Shown here: positions 1 to 11,367 of the stretch, piece after piece
Layout: every line of letters begins with the position of its first letter
Numbering within the stretch: position 1 is the stretch's first letter
Origin: Datura wrightii
Lineage: Eukaryota; Streptophyta; Magnoliopsida; Solanales; Solanaceae
NCBI GenBank assembly: GCA_035772735.1
Contig: JASDFA010000016.1
Coordinates: forward strand, 170,009,001 to 170,073,000
Reading direction: 5' to 3'
DNA: 64,000 nucleotides
Made by a program: the position numbers and the translations under genes
Notes under the pieces: model-generated
What the model saw: only the letters and a program-made list of their open reading frames with translations
The model's database searches: none
What the model was told of the DNA's origin: nothing

Positions 1-376
1 ACATAGTGCATCACGGAGCCCAGCCTCCGTCTCGCAGAGGTAACGCGAGCCTCCACTGGAAATTGACAAAATTAATTCCTCCAAGGAAGAACACCTCCGC
101 GATGTCAGCGTGACACGGCTCCATCGCGAAGCCTCTATTTTTGCTGCTCTCCCTTGTCATTTTCCACTCCTTGTTTCCAAGTTCATTCCCGATCTTCACC
201 AAAATGTATATTAGCTTCAAAAATTTCCTTTTACCTACAAAACAACACTAATCATGTTGGTTAGTATAAATTCACATTTAACTAAAAATCACATGAGAAA
301 GTACACATAACGATAGGTAAACAAGTCGAATGAAGCATTTGAGTATCACTTGGGCATGCAATTCAGCCCATGATCA
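1..376 (-). mobile_element. Partial Athila-like LTR (family of element III), cut by window edge
   Basis: This stretch is a diverged copy of the last ~375 bases of the LTRs at 18635-20057 and 27073-28495. It shares the block CTAATCATGTTGGTTAGTAT, the GC-rich segment with CATCACGGAG and CGTGACACGGCTCCATCGCG, and the ending GAGTATCACTTGGGCAT. It ends in TGATCA at 376, the TG start of the LTR read on the minus strand. The next bases (CACAACAATAG) are not the PPT-side internal sequence of element III, so this is a solo LTR or a 5' LTR. The left part lies outside the window. Confidence 0.8.
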
Positions 377-1015
377 CACAACAATAGTAGCATAATAATA
401 GCTCGAAGGCAACATAACAGCAGCTTGGAGTAGCATGATAATAATAGGCTAATAATATCTCAGAGTAGCACAGTGGTAGCTTGAAGTAGAAAAATAATAA
501 TAACAGCATAGTAGCTCAAAAGTAGCACAACAACAGCTTGAAGTAGCACGATAGTAGTAACTCGAAAGTAACACAATGATAGCTTGAAGTAGCACGATAA
601 TATAATAGCATAATAGTAGCTTGATAGAAGCAAATATATAGCTTGAAGGTTTCGAAATAGTGGCTTAAAGGTAGCATATTATTGGCTTGATTAAAATAGT
701 AGCATGATAGTGGCATAATAATAGATTGAATAGTAGCATAACGGGCCTGGTTGAATAACACAATAGTAGCATGGCAATAATAACTTGAATATTAGGTTGA
801 AAGTAGTATAACATGGGCCCAATTTAATAACAGTAGCATGATAACCACTTAGAAATGGTCCTTTGACTTGGTGGCACAATAGCTTAAATTCAAAAACATA
901 GTAATAGCTCGATAATAGTAGCTTTATACGGGGTCATAATGAAACTTGAATCTAGAGGCACAATGATAGCTTAGAAGTAGCACAATAGGTGTTTAATAGA
1001 AATAACAGATGATCC
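377..1015. repeat. Degenerate AT-rich minisatellite-like tract
   Basis: About 640 bases are built from loosely repeated words such as AGCTTGAAGTAGCAC, AATAATAG and TAGCATGATA, recurring every roughly 20-40 bases with many changes. The tract starts exactly at the LTR edge at 376 and fades near 1015. Both strands show only short chance reading frames. It may be an old expanded tandem repeat in element IV or in older background DNA. Confidence 0.65.
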
Positions 1016-1795
1016 AAAAGTAAAATAGTCCAGCCTTTGTTTGAGAGAGAAAGGCATAGGTCCTTCTCGACCTCGGGAATATTTCTTGGAAGGGTGTGCC
1101 TATACTCAAATAAAATTTGTGAGTTTTAAAGGCTAGGTTAATACATACCTTTGCATGTCCTTTACTCATCGTCGTTGTTTTGACCTCTATGGACTTTGCA
1201 CTTTGTCTTGTTGAAAATTTTGAAGAATCCTCAAAAAATTTTGCCCCAGTTTAGAATGCAAAATACTTCGCAAATTTCCTTGTTGCCTGCTTGTGAAGTT
1301 TTTGAGGTTTCCTCAAAAATACTGCCCCCCCCCCCAGTTTAAATTTTGTATTCCTATTTTACTCAAAGAAGATCATCAGTTCAAAATAAAAAGGTTGTCT
1401 TGTAATTGAACATCAAGATTCAGTTTTAAATCCACATTTGTCATCTAAGGGTCAAACCAAATTGTCATAGCTTTCATATTTGGATGTGAGCAAGATATTT
1501 GATTTGGGTATGGACAAAAAAGTTTTATTAGATTGAGACAGAATCCAAAAGTGGGCTTCCTACATATCCAAAAGGAATCAGGTCAGACGTAGTTCAGTGT
1601 ACAAAGAAATGAATGAAGATGAAAAAGTTAAAGCGGGGGAAATTGGAGAATGAAGGCACTTTACTTATGATGGTCTCGTCTTTGTCAGTTCCTTTTTTGC
1701 TGTCTTTTCAAATGTCTTGGAACTATTTTTGTCGGATCACCTTGGACAGCGATTGCTCCAAGTGTAATGGACTCGTAATTCATCGGTCATTGATG
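1016..1795. other. Non-coding retrotransposon-derived DNA
   Basis: No supported gene. The stretch has two related blocks with TGCCCCAGTTTA-like sequence (near 1242 and 1322), each next to a CCTCAAAAA segment; the second carries a 14-base C run. On the minus strand these read as purine-rich AACTGGGG tracts, resembling the polypurine region of a Tat-type element. Its position, downstream of the minus-strand Tat-like gag at 1800-1932, suits the 3' part of element IV with pol missing. This assignment is inference. Confidence 0.35.
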
Positions 1796-1799
1796 CACT

Positions 1800-1932
1800 A
1801 TTATCTTCCTCTTCTCAATCAAATCTTGAATCTTATACCTTAAAGCTACACATTCTTCAATATCATGACCTTGAATATTTGAATGGTATGCACATCTCCT
1901 GGATGGATGAAAATTTAGGGATGGACATTTAG
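1800..1932 (-). pseudogene. Tat-like gag, C-terminal fragment (element IV)
   Basis: On the minus strand one frame reads RRCAYHSNIQGHDIEEC followed by VALRYKIQDLIEKRKI. This is the zinc-knuckle-like CAYH-x-GH-x4-C motif and following helix of plant Tat-type Ty3/gypsy gag proteins. The upstream half of the gene lies at 31185-33130. The two halves are separated by element II, whose 5-bp target duplication GAATC abuts this fragment at 1933-1937. Gag packages the element's RNA in virus-like particles. The copy is broken by the insertion and by stops elsewhere. Confidence 0.75.
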
Positions 1933-1937
1933 GAATC

Positions 1938-3984
1938 TGTTAGACCCTCGAAGCCCAAAGATCAGACTCGGAAGTTAAAACAGAGAAAAAATAGGATTTT
2001 CTGCATCAGGTCACAAAATAAGTCATCCTGTGACCCATCAGGTTGACCACGAGTCATTTAATGACTCGTGGTGAGGACTGTTGACTTTCTTGGAAAGTTT
2101 AAATTGGGGTGACCACGGGTGTGACCATGATTCGTGGTCAGCCCCATGAGCCATTAGGTCACCCGTGGTCAAGGGAAGTTAAGGATGAAGGATGAACTGG
2201 CAGTGTAACCCACGAATGGATACCACAATTCATGGTCAGATGCCATGATTCGTTAGGTGAGTCGTGGTCAACAGTTGATTAGATACTGAGTTTTTGGGTA
2301 GTGGAGGTAACAGAAGGTGACCACGAGTCGTGGTTACCAGTGACGAGCCTTTAGGTCCCTAATGGGGACCCTTTGAGAAAAATTGGCAGTTCACTTAACG
2401 ACAGGAAACAATGACTCGTGCCCAGTGGTGATGACTCATCAATTCCCTCGTTGGGACTAGCAGTCAGCTTTTCTCTGCGAATTTAGTATGGGCTTTTCCA
2501 TAATTCCTATGATCTTAAGGCCTAAACTACATCGTTTTATGCTATGAGTAAAGAGCTTTAAGAGGGGTAAGTTCATTCTAAGCTATTCCTATTCATCCAT
2601 GAACACTTAGAAGTCTAGAGAGGTGATTAAGCTTAATTCCTTCAAGTTTTTAATCAATTCTTCCTTGGAAAAATAGAGAAGTTGTAGAATTAGATTCTCT
2701 TAGATATGTAAGGTTATGAATGGGTGAATTTATTCACACCCATGTCCAATCCTCTCTAATTTATGAAAATCTATATGTTGATCCTATGGGGTTTTATCCC
2801 AATGCATGAATTCCCTAAGTTTCTACATGGTTATGATCTAAGTATGTTTTAATTATTGATCTATGATTCATGGGCAAGTTTACAATGTTTTCAATTATAA
2901 ATCATGTTTTAAAGCTTTATAAATTATATTGCCCATCCATGAGAAGTTCATGAAAGTTGAGATTTATGATGTATGTTCAAGTATGGTAAGATATTTATGT
3001 TGAAAAGCATATTTTCAAGTTACCCATGTCTATGATCATGTTTTCATGTGAATCAACTATTTTCAAGCATGTTAAGTATTGTGCAAGCCCATCTGTTCAA
3101 GTATGATATATGATTTCACGAATTAGCTTACCACATGGTTTTGGAGTCAAGACTACCAATTATGTTTAACTTGTGGTATGGTTTGAGCCAAGGTTCCTCA
3201 TGTACGATTTCAGATTTTATATGTATATAATTATTCAGCTTTGTGACTAGACAATGGCCAGGTTCATTAAAAAATGATGGAGAGCATATGCATGTTTTTG
3301 GGAGTAATGTCTAGCAACGAGTAGGCTAAGGGTCAGTCAACCCTATGCCTCAGAACTACGCGCCAACTTAGGTATGATCAAATTATTTGGGACCTCCTTT
3401 GTGAGATTTCCCTTGCCCCAAGGGGCCTTCATCTTGATATCGATATCATGGTAGCGTCTTCAGCCCTGGCAAGGTTTTAGACGGCTTTACCCACTTAAGT
3501 GTGATAATCGGGACCACATAAGCTCTGTCATGGTAATGTCAGTTATATGACGAGTCTACCATTGTTCTTCATGATTTCAGTTATGCATGTTTATCATTCA
3601 TGATGTATACATATATGTTCTAAAGCAGGTTTGACCCAATGTTCAATTTTACTTATGGTTATCAGATTTCATCTTTGGGTCATTTGATTCAGTTATGATG
3701 TCCAGTTATCTGCAGATCATGATTTCAGTAAATAGCATACAAGCCCTACTCTCAGATTCTTATCTTGATTATGTTTTATATTATGCATGTTTTAAATGAT
3801 TTTACTTATTTAAGAGGTTTTACTTACCTTGCATACTCGGTACATTCCACGTACTGACCGCATACTCTATGCTGTATCATTATATGATATAGGCTCCAAT
3901 CTTCAGACTCAGCTCCGTCACTAGCCCATTCCCGGAGTTAGTATCCAGCTTCAATGGTGAGTCCTCAACTCTTGGGGACCATTC
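1938..3984 (+). repeat. Element II 5' LTR, left part
   Basis: It aligns along its length with the 3' LTR at 28890-31179 at roughly 90% identity by eye. The first 550 bases are rich in CACGAGTCGTG-like palindromic words. It is cut at CATTC (3980-3984), the target site of element I, and resumes at 13663. Confidence 0.9.
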
Positions 3985-6292
3985 TTTCACGATATGAATG
4001 TATACTCGGATCGTAGACACGGGACAAGGGACCCCAAGAGACCCCAAGTTGACCCATGGCCCATGCATACAAATCATCTCATTCAAATAAGAGGAATGAT
4101 AATCATAAAAACATAGCAGAAACGTAACCATGACATAGTGTCAAGAAATACCAAACATTTACATAAGTTGAGTACTACGTATTTGTGTGAAAGCCTATAA
4201 TACATAAGATAGGTTGATGGGACAAAATCCCCAACTAACCTGGGAAATACTGAAACATAATCAACATGAAATTTTATCAAACAGCCCTCAAAACATGAGG
4301 ACTCACCAATAAGCTGGTAGCGTAAGCTGAGATGGACTAATGATGGGGATGAACTTGAGATCCGGACCCTGTATCATGAAACGATACAACATAGAAAGTA
4401 TGCGGTCAGTACGTGGAATGTACCGAGTATGCAAGGTAAGTAAAACGAACATTTTAAAGTAAAGTAAAACTCATAAATAGACATAGGAGAAGGACATCAT
4501 GCTTACATCAAAATCTTCATAATAAACATAAGGCTTAAGGCTTTCAAATCATTCATAATCATTCATTATCATAATCATAGGTAAACTTTATCAAAACATA
4601 ACTTGAGCCAATAACATAAACATAACAAGGAACAAAACATGTGGAACAATGGGAGGACTCGTCCTAACCGACACCATCATGATTGAGACTTTCATGATGC
4701 CCCTACTATCTCACTCAAGTGGGCAGAGCTGACCCTGGCTTGCCAGGCGAGGTTCGTGCTTAAGGCGTGATATCACATACTGAGGGGATCATCATTAATA
4801 CAATATATCATTAGAAACCCATGGTGGCATGTGGTTATGAGACACCGGTGTAGTCCTTTGAACATCAAGCTGCTCGGTGCTAGACACGGCTCCCGAATAC
4901 ATGCGAATAGGCTCATACATAAATCATTAAGATCATGCATTAAGATTCATTGGCTAGAAAATAACATTTATCATCATTGATCCCCTTTAAACATGCTTAG
5001 CCAAGATTCAAAGGCCCTTTTCATCGGTCAATATCATAAATCGATAAATCATGAAATTCATTTCATAAATCGTAAATCACTCTTCATCATGTGGGAATTG
5101 CCCATTACTTCATCATACTCAATTCTTTCAAAATATGCTCATGAACATGAGTAATTTGAATTCATGATTTTCCATCATGAATAAACTCAAAATATTGAAT
5201 ATTCATTATAAATCCTAATTTTCATGAACTTTCATCAATGGGCATTTTAAATTTAAAAAAAATTGAAACATGATTTTTGTAGAAGATAACATAAAATTTG
5301 CCCAACATGCATAATTCAATAATTATAACTCAATTAAATTATACCCGTAAAGAGAAATCATATTTCCATGCTTTGGGTAAAACCCCATGGAATTTGAATA
5401 GGAGAATTCATGAATTAACTTGGAGTTTGGGCATGGGTGAGGAAGAATTTCACCCATTTTAAAAACCTACATACCCGGAAATGGATTAACTAAAAGTTCC
5501 TTGAATACCCACCAAGAACTTGATGGAAGCTTGTGGAAGAAGACCTTGAATCTCCCAAAAATCTCTCTAAAATTCTTACATGAGAATGGGCATGCATAAA
5601 GGACTTATCTCATATTATCATACTCAGAAAATATCCAAAACGACGTAGTATAGGGTCTAAAAGCATAGAAAAGTCAAAATTTCCCTTAAAATTAAATCCA
5701 TGAAAATTGTCCCGGACGGACCAATGACCGACCCAACGGGTCATGACAACATACCATGACTCGTGGTATCAAGTCGTTGAGTCCACTGCTTCATCTCATG
5801 CCTCGGATCCTTCCCATGGCTCGTCAGGACGAGTTGTGACTTCAAAGGACGAGTTGTTGGATCGACCGTCATCAACTCCTTGACCAAATCTGACTTTCCT
5901 TCCCACGAGCCTCACAACGACTCGTGCTGACTTCCAACGAGTCATGGTTTCCATCCGTTGTCTACACTGGAACCTTTAACCCATGAACGACAACTTGAAC
6001 AACGGGTTATCCCCCTTAACCACGAATCGTGGGATGCTCCGTTGCTCCTCCTCAGTCTAAGTCCAAACCTCCCCACGACTAGTGACAACAACTCGTTGTT
6101 CTTGACAACAGGTCGTTGCACTATCTGTTGTCTCCACTGTTTCCCTGACATCCCAAACCACGTCCATATATGACGACTCATGGTATCCTACCACGAGTCA
6201 TAGGGTCATCCGTCCGTGATATTTTTACCAGTTTTCTGCACTTTTCAAATTTAACTCCCGGGTCTATTCTTAGGCCTTTCCGAGGTATTACA
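3985..6292 (-). repeat. Element I 3' LTR
   Basis: On the minus strand it starts TGTAATACC (6292) and ends next to the host LTR at 3985. The expected terminal TGTCACG is altered to TTTCACG. Palindromic CACGACTCGTGG-like words cluster at about 5740-6200, just inside the LTR start. The LTR lies head to head with the related plus-strand LTR of element II, forming a large inverted repeat around 3985. Confidence 0.9.
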
Positions 6293-6312
6293 ATATCTAC
6301 CCCTTGGAAACA
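6293..6312 (-). other. Polypurine tract of element I
   Basis: The minus strand reads TTTCCAAGGGGTAGATAT directly before the LTR start TGTAATACC. This is the expected site and composition for the plus-strand primer. The preceding ATTCGAGGACGAATG is also found before the LTRs of elements II and V. Confidence 0.75.
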
Positions 6313-6539
6313 TTCGTCCTCGAATGTAGGAAAGAAGAAACAAATAGAAACATATAATTCATCATAGCCATATACTGATTATTTTAATCGAAATTTCACG
6401 GAATGACTACCTCCGAATAAAACCATATAGCTGAACTGACCTCATACTTTACATACACATTCATACACATAAAAGAAACTTTCTCACATGAACCAAACAT
6501 GAAAACTAAATAGACTCATAGGGAAAAACTGATACCTCA

Positions 6540-7830
6540 AGTGAGAACTGAGCTGGTAGAGAACAAACGTGGATATCGAGCCATCATGTCTGCTTCGGCC
6601 TCCCAAGTAGCTCCCTCAACATGCTAATTTCTCCATAAAAGCTTAACTGAAGCTACTCCTTTGATTCTCAACTTACGAACTTGACAATCTAAGATCTCAA
6701 CGGGGACTTTTTCATAATTGAGGCTGTCTTTCACCCCAGTGATGTCTACCGGAACTACCAAGGTTGGATCCCCCAAACACTTCTTCAAAAGTGACACATG
6801 AAAGACGGGATGAACTGAAGACAACTCTGATGGCAATTCCAACTCATATACTACCTTGCCAACACTTCTCAAAACTCGGTAAGGACCAATATAGCAGGGA
6901 CTGAGTTTATCTTTCTTTCCGAACCGCATGACTCCCAACATCGAAGATACCTTTAGAAATACCCAGCCGTCCATATAAAACTTCAAATCCCTTCCTCTCA
7001 CATTAGCATATGATTTTTGACAACTCTGAGCGGTTTTTAAATGGTCCCTTATAAATTGGACCTTTACCATGTCCTTATAGACCGAATTAGGTCCTATAAT
7101 GGCTGCTAAACCCACCTCAAACCAACCAATGGGTGATCTACACCTTCGCCCGTAAAGATCCTCGGATGGTGCCATCCGGATACTAGAGTGATAACTGTTA
7201 TTGTAGGCAAACTCAATCAAGGGAAAATGATCATCCCAACTACCTTTAAAATCCATAACACATTTCCTCAACATATCCTCAAGAGTTTGGATCGTTCGTT
7301 CTGCCCGGCCGTCTATTTGCGGATGGAAGGCTATACCGAGCTTAACTTGCGTCCCAAGTCCTTTTTGAAAAGAACGCCAGAATTAAGAGGTAAACTAAGT
7401 ACCTCGGTCTGAGATAATAGACAAGGGAACTCCATGAAGTCGAACAAACTCCTTGATACACAACTTAGCATAATCATCTACTAAATCCATGGTCATGACC
7501 GGTAGGAAGTGTGCAGCCTTTTTTAACCTGTCGACCACCACCCAAATGGAGTCATAGTGTTGGCGAGTACGAGGTAAACCTGTAATGAAATCCATATTAA
7601 TTTCTTCCCACATCCAAGTGGGGATGCTGATATCCTGAAGTAAGCCTCCTAGCCTTTGATTCTCGACCTTCACTTGTTGGCAGTTTGGACATTTTGCTAC
7701 GAACCCGCAATATCCTTCTTCATACCATCCCACCAATAGATTTCTCGCAAGTCCTAATGCATTTTCGTGGATCCTGGATGAATAGAAGATCTGGTAACAT
7801 GTGCCTCATGCAATATCTGAACTCTTAAAT
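6540..7830 (-). pseudogene. Integrase with chromodomain-like tail, element I
   Basis: Integrase inserts the cDNA into the genome. From right to left the minus strand shows the second half of the HHCC zinc domain (CPNCQQVK), the catalytic core with NMDFITGLP (first Asp) and IISDRGT (second Asp), then the core end with GRRCRSPIGW. Next comes the C-terminal part with HPVFHVSLLKKC, and finally the chromodomain-like ATWEAEADMMARYPRLF near 6570. The frame breaks after ISDRGT (7395) and again before 7274. A TAG at 6624 lies between LLWRN and the chromodomain tail. The family part is clear and the copy is non-functional. Confidence 0.88.
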
Positions 7831-9439
7831 CATCTATATCTGGGACACATAGATGACCCTGGTATCATAGCACACCATCTCCCCCTTTGGAGAAAACCTC
7901 CACCTTTTGACTTTGCACCGATGGGATCCTCATCTTGCATGGATTTAACATCAATCACCATGGACGATTCTGACCCGTTAAGTACAACAACACTGCCATT
8001 GGTCGAGTCGATCAATCTAACTCCCAGTCTTGCAAGTCGGTGGACATCTTTCACCAACTCGTTCTTCCCCTCATCCACACGGGACACACTCTCCATTGAG
8101 AGCCTACTAAGCGCATCTGCAACCACATTTGCCTTGCCCAGGTGGTAGAGGATACTCATGTCGTAGTCCTTTAATAACTCCAACCACCTCCTTTGCTGAA
8201 GATTTAGATCTTTCTGTGTGAACACATATTTCAAACTCTTGTGATCCATGAATACATCCACGTGTACCCCATACAAGTAATGTCACCATATCTTTAATGC
8301 AACACCACCACAACCAACTCAAGATCGTGGGTCGGATAATTCTTCTCATGAACTTTCAGCTGTCTCGAGGCATATGCTATTACCTTCACATGCTGCATCA
8401 ATACACATCCCAGTCCGACTATCGAAGCATCACAATACACTACAAAGCCATCAGTACCCTCGGGTAAAGTCAACGCTGGTGCTGAAGTGAGTCGGGTCTT
8501 CAACTCTTTTAAGCTTTTCTCACAAGCATCCGACCATTGGAACTTCATCCTTTTCTGAGTCATCTTAGTCAAAGGTGATGCAATAGATGAGAAACCCTTA
8601 ACAGACCTTCGGTAGTAACCTGCTAGGCCCAAGAAACTCCAAATTTTTGAAGGATTCACCGGTCTGGGCCAATTCTTCACCGCCTCAATTTTCTGGGAAT
8701 CTACCTATATGCCTTCGGTTGACACCACATGACCCATAAATGCCACCGAGTCTAGCCAGAATTAACACTTGCTAAACTTTGCATACAGCTGATGATCCTT
8801 GAGGGTTTGCAGCACTATTCTCAAATGAGTGGCATGCTCCTCCTCGCTCCGGGAGTATAAGGATGTCATCGATGAACACAATCACGAACATATCCAAATA
8901 TTGCTTGAACACCCTGTTCGTCAGGTCCATAAAAGTTGCAAGAGCATTGGTTAGCCCAAAAGACATAACTAAAAACTCATAATGGCCATACCAGGTTCTG
9001 AAGGCTGTATTTGGAATATCACACTCCCGAACATTGAGCTGGCGATATCCGGATCTGAGATCTATCTTCGAGAAACACCTGGCACCCTGGAGCTGGTTAA
9101 ATAAATCATCAATCCTGGGCTAGGGGTACCGGTTCTTGATAGTGACTTTATTAAGCTTTCGATAGTCAATACACATCCGAAGGGATCCGTCCTTCTTTCG
9201 AATGAAGAGAACTGGTGCACCCCATAGAGACTTGCTTGGTCTAATGAAACCCTTATCTAGCAAGTCCTTAACTAATCCTTTAACTCTTTTAGCTCAGCTG
9301 GAGCCATACTATAAGGAGGGATAGAAATAGGCTGCGTATCTTGCAATAGATCAATCTCGAAATCGATTTCCCTCTCTGAAGGAACACCTGGAAAATCATC
9401 AGGAAACACCTTTGGATACTCGCACACCACCAGAACTGA
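7830..9439 (-). pseudogene. Reverse transcriptase and RNase H, element I
   Basis: The enzyme copies element RNA into cDNA. The minus strand carries RT fingers and palm (SIPPYSMAPAELKEL near 9310, then the VFIDDIL catalytic motif near 8865), the thumb segment FLGLAGYYRRSVKGF, and RNase H with VYCDASIVGLG and the DHKSLKYVF and GKANVVADALSRL segments. FIDD is intact. The frame is lost just after it at about 8850, again near 8690 and near 8290. Stops also occur at about 9120 and 9290. It continues directly from the protease and into the integrase, as in a gag-pol polyprotein. Confidence 0.88.
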
Positions 9440-9937
9440 CTAAATAGTCGGGGTCTCGGACTTCACATCCTTAACCCTAACTAGGTGGTGCATGCAGCCT
9501 TTGGAGATCATCTTCCTAGCCTTAACATAGGAAATGAACCGACCTGCTGGTACCGCCGAACTACCCTTCCACTCCAACACTAACTCACCTAAAAAATAAA
9601 ATTCCACCGTACGTGTCCTACAGTTAATCAAAGCATAACACGCACACAACCAATCCATGCCCAGAATAATGTCAAAGTCAGTCATGGCTAACTCTACCAG
9701 GTTTGTGGAGGTAACCTTATACAACAAAGTGATCGGGCACCTTCTATATACTCTTCTAGCTATGACCGAATCTCCAACAGGGTTCAAAACAAAAAATGGC
9801 TCTAACAAGGTCTCGAGACTAACTCCAAGGTGAATAGCAATGTAAGGAGTCACAAAAGACAATGTATCTTCCGGGTCTAACAAGGCATAAACATTAATAT
9901 GAGAGACATGTAACATACCCGTGACCACGTCTGGCAA
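9440..9937 (-). pseudogene. Aspartic protease region, element I
   Basis: The retropepsin-like domain normally cleaves the gag-pol polyprotein. One open frame of 165 codons includes YALLDPEDTLSFVTPY, the active-site region. The usual Asp-Pro-Gly of this clade reads Asp-Pro-Glu, so the flap-side glycine of the catalytic loop is lost and activity is unlikely. The second signature GMDWLCACYALINCRTR is intact. A TAG at 9440 ends the frame before the RT. Element II has the matching domain with DPGAT preserved. Confidence 0.85.
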
Positions 9938-10079
9938 AGCCTCCTAATCCTGGAGCGATGCAAGGGCATAAAATCAGTTTTGGCGCTATCCGCCATCCCC
10001 ACTAGTCGATGCTCCCTGTGGAGCAGAATGGGTTGGAGCTTCTGTTGTCCTGGTGGTCAATGCTCGACCCTATCATCAC

Positions 10080-11159
10080 CCTTTATAGCATACATACATG
10101 CTCAGCGCATGTTCTCAGATCTACCACACCCAAAATAGACTTCTGAATCGAGCAGGCACTCCCCGGTGTGACTCTTGCCGCACTTCCCGCAGGCTGGGGA
10201 GGTATACTCCAAATGGGTGCCCCTTTAATCCTTGTACCCTGAAGCCCTTCTCCTCTGATAACCCCTGGGTCTGGAGTGAACATTAGCTGATGATGGTACT
10301 GGGGCTAGTGATCTCTACTGAAACTATGGGCGGCTATCACCGCTGGACCTCTAATGTAAAAACCCATGATTATCCATCCGAGCCCTCTTTGCCTCCGTTT
10401 CCCTTGCATAAGCCCCCTCCATCTACTAGGCGTACAACAACATGCGGGGAAATTCCATATCCTGGTGAAACATTGCAGTCCTGCAATCTTTTTCTAAATA
10501 ACCGGCCACACCATGAACAAATCGACTCACTCGTGCCCTCTGATCCATCACTAACTCTGGGGAATATTTTGATAGATCAGTGAACTCAAGCGAATAATCC
10601 AACACCGACATCCTCCCCTGCTTTAGGTTAATAAACTCAGCTGCCTTCAATTCCCTCATCTCCTAAGGGAAGAACCTGTCAAGAAAGGCCATGTGGAACT
10701 CATCCCAGTTGATAGGGCCCGCTCCCGCTGCCCTGCTGTCCTTCCATTGCTTGTACAAAATATGAGCGACCTCCTTCAGCTGATAAATTTTCAATTCAAC
10801 ACCTTCTCCATTTGCCACTCCTATAACTTGAGTGACCTTCAAGATCCCTTCAATGAACTCGTGTGGGTATTCGTCCACCTTTGATCCTGTGAACTCAGGA
10901 GGGTTCATCCTCAGAAAGTTTCTAACCCATGCCACCACTGCATTACCGCTCCGTGGGACATGCGCAACAGCCTGCTAATTGACCTGAGCGTCAAGGCCTA
11001 TACCAACATCTGGATAGCTGCCCTAAACTCAGTGTGGGCAGTTGGCTCCAGTGCTTGGGGCTCTTGGACAGGTGGGGCTTGTTGATGCCCATGATCATTT
11101 CCACCTCCGTGGCCCTCATCATTTCCATTCCCCCTTCCGTTTACTCTTCTAGGAGCCAT
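10080..11159 (-). pseudogene. Gag, element I
   Basis: The structural capsid protein of a Tekay-type element. I place the start at the ATG at 11159 (MAPRRVNGRGNG), which matches MPPRRVNSRRNG in element II. Capsid motifs follow: FLRMNPPEFTGSK, WDEFHMAFLDRFFP and SRFVHGVAGYLEKDC. In-frame TAG codons interrupt it at 10660 and 10426, the second where element II reads Gln. A zinc-knuckle remnant ACGKCGKSHTGEC sits near 10170-10200, but the second CCHC knuckle has decayed. Broken. Confidence 0.88.
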
Positions 11160-11350
11160 AATTGTACAATCCCGAATGGAAACATTTAGAAGGATGGAAA
11201 GACTTTTATCTCACGATATAGAACATGAAAGAAGGGAACATTTCCAAAACATTTAGTAGCCTCTCTGTCATAAGTGTGGCGCGCTTCACACCCATGAAAA
11301 AGACACTACTTAACACGGCTTTCAGACACTCTAGGACACTTCGAACCTAT

Positions 11351-11367
11351 GGCTCTAATACCAAGTT
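11351..11367 (-). other. Primer binding site, initiator-Met tRNA (element I)
   Basis: The minus strand reads AACTTGGTATTAGAGCC immediately after the 5' LTR end CGTGACA. TTGGTATCAGAGCC is the complement of the plant initiator-Met tRNA 3' end, so there is one mismatch. Confidence 0.85.

Noticed and set aside
1323..1337. Run of 14 C as a functional polypurine tract
   Set aside because: It may derive from one, but no LTR start follows on the minus strand, so it is only noted as a possible remnant.
1613..1843. Plus-strand open frame of 76 codons
   Set aside because: It overlaps the antisense Tat-like gag knuckle, which explains the conservation better; no motif of its own.
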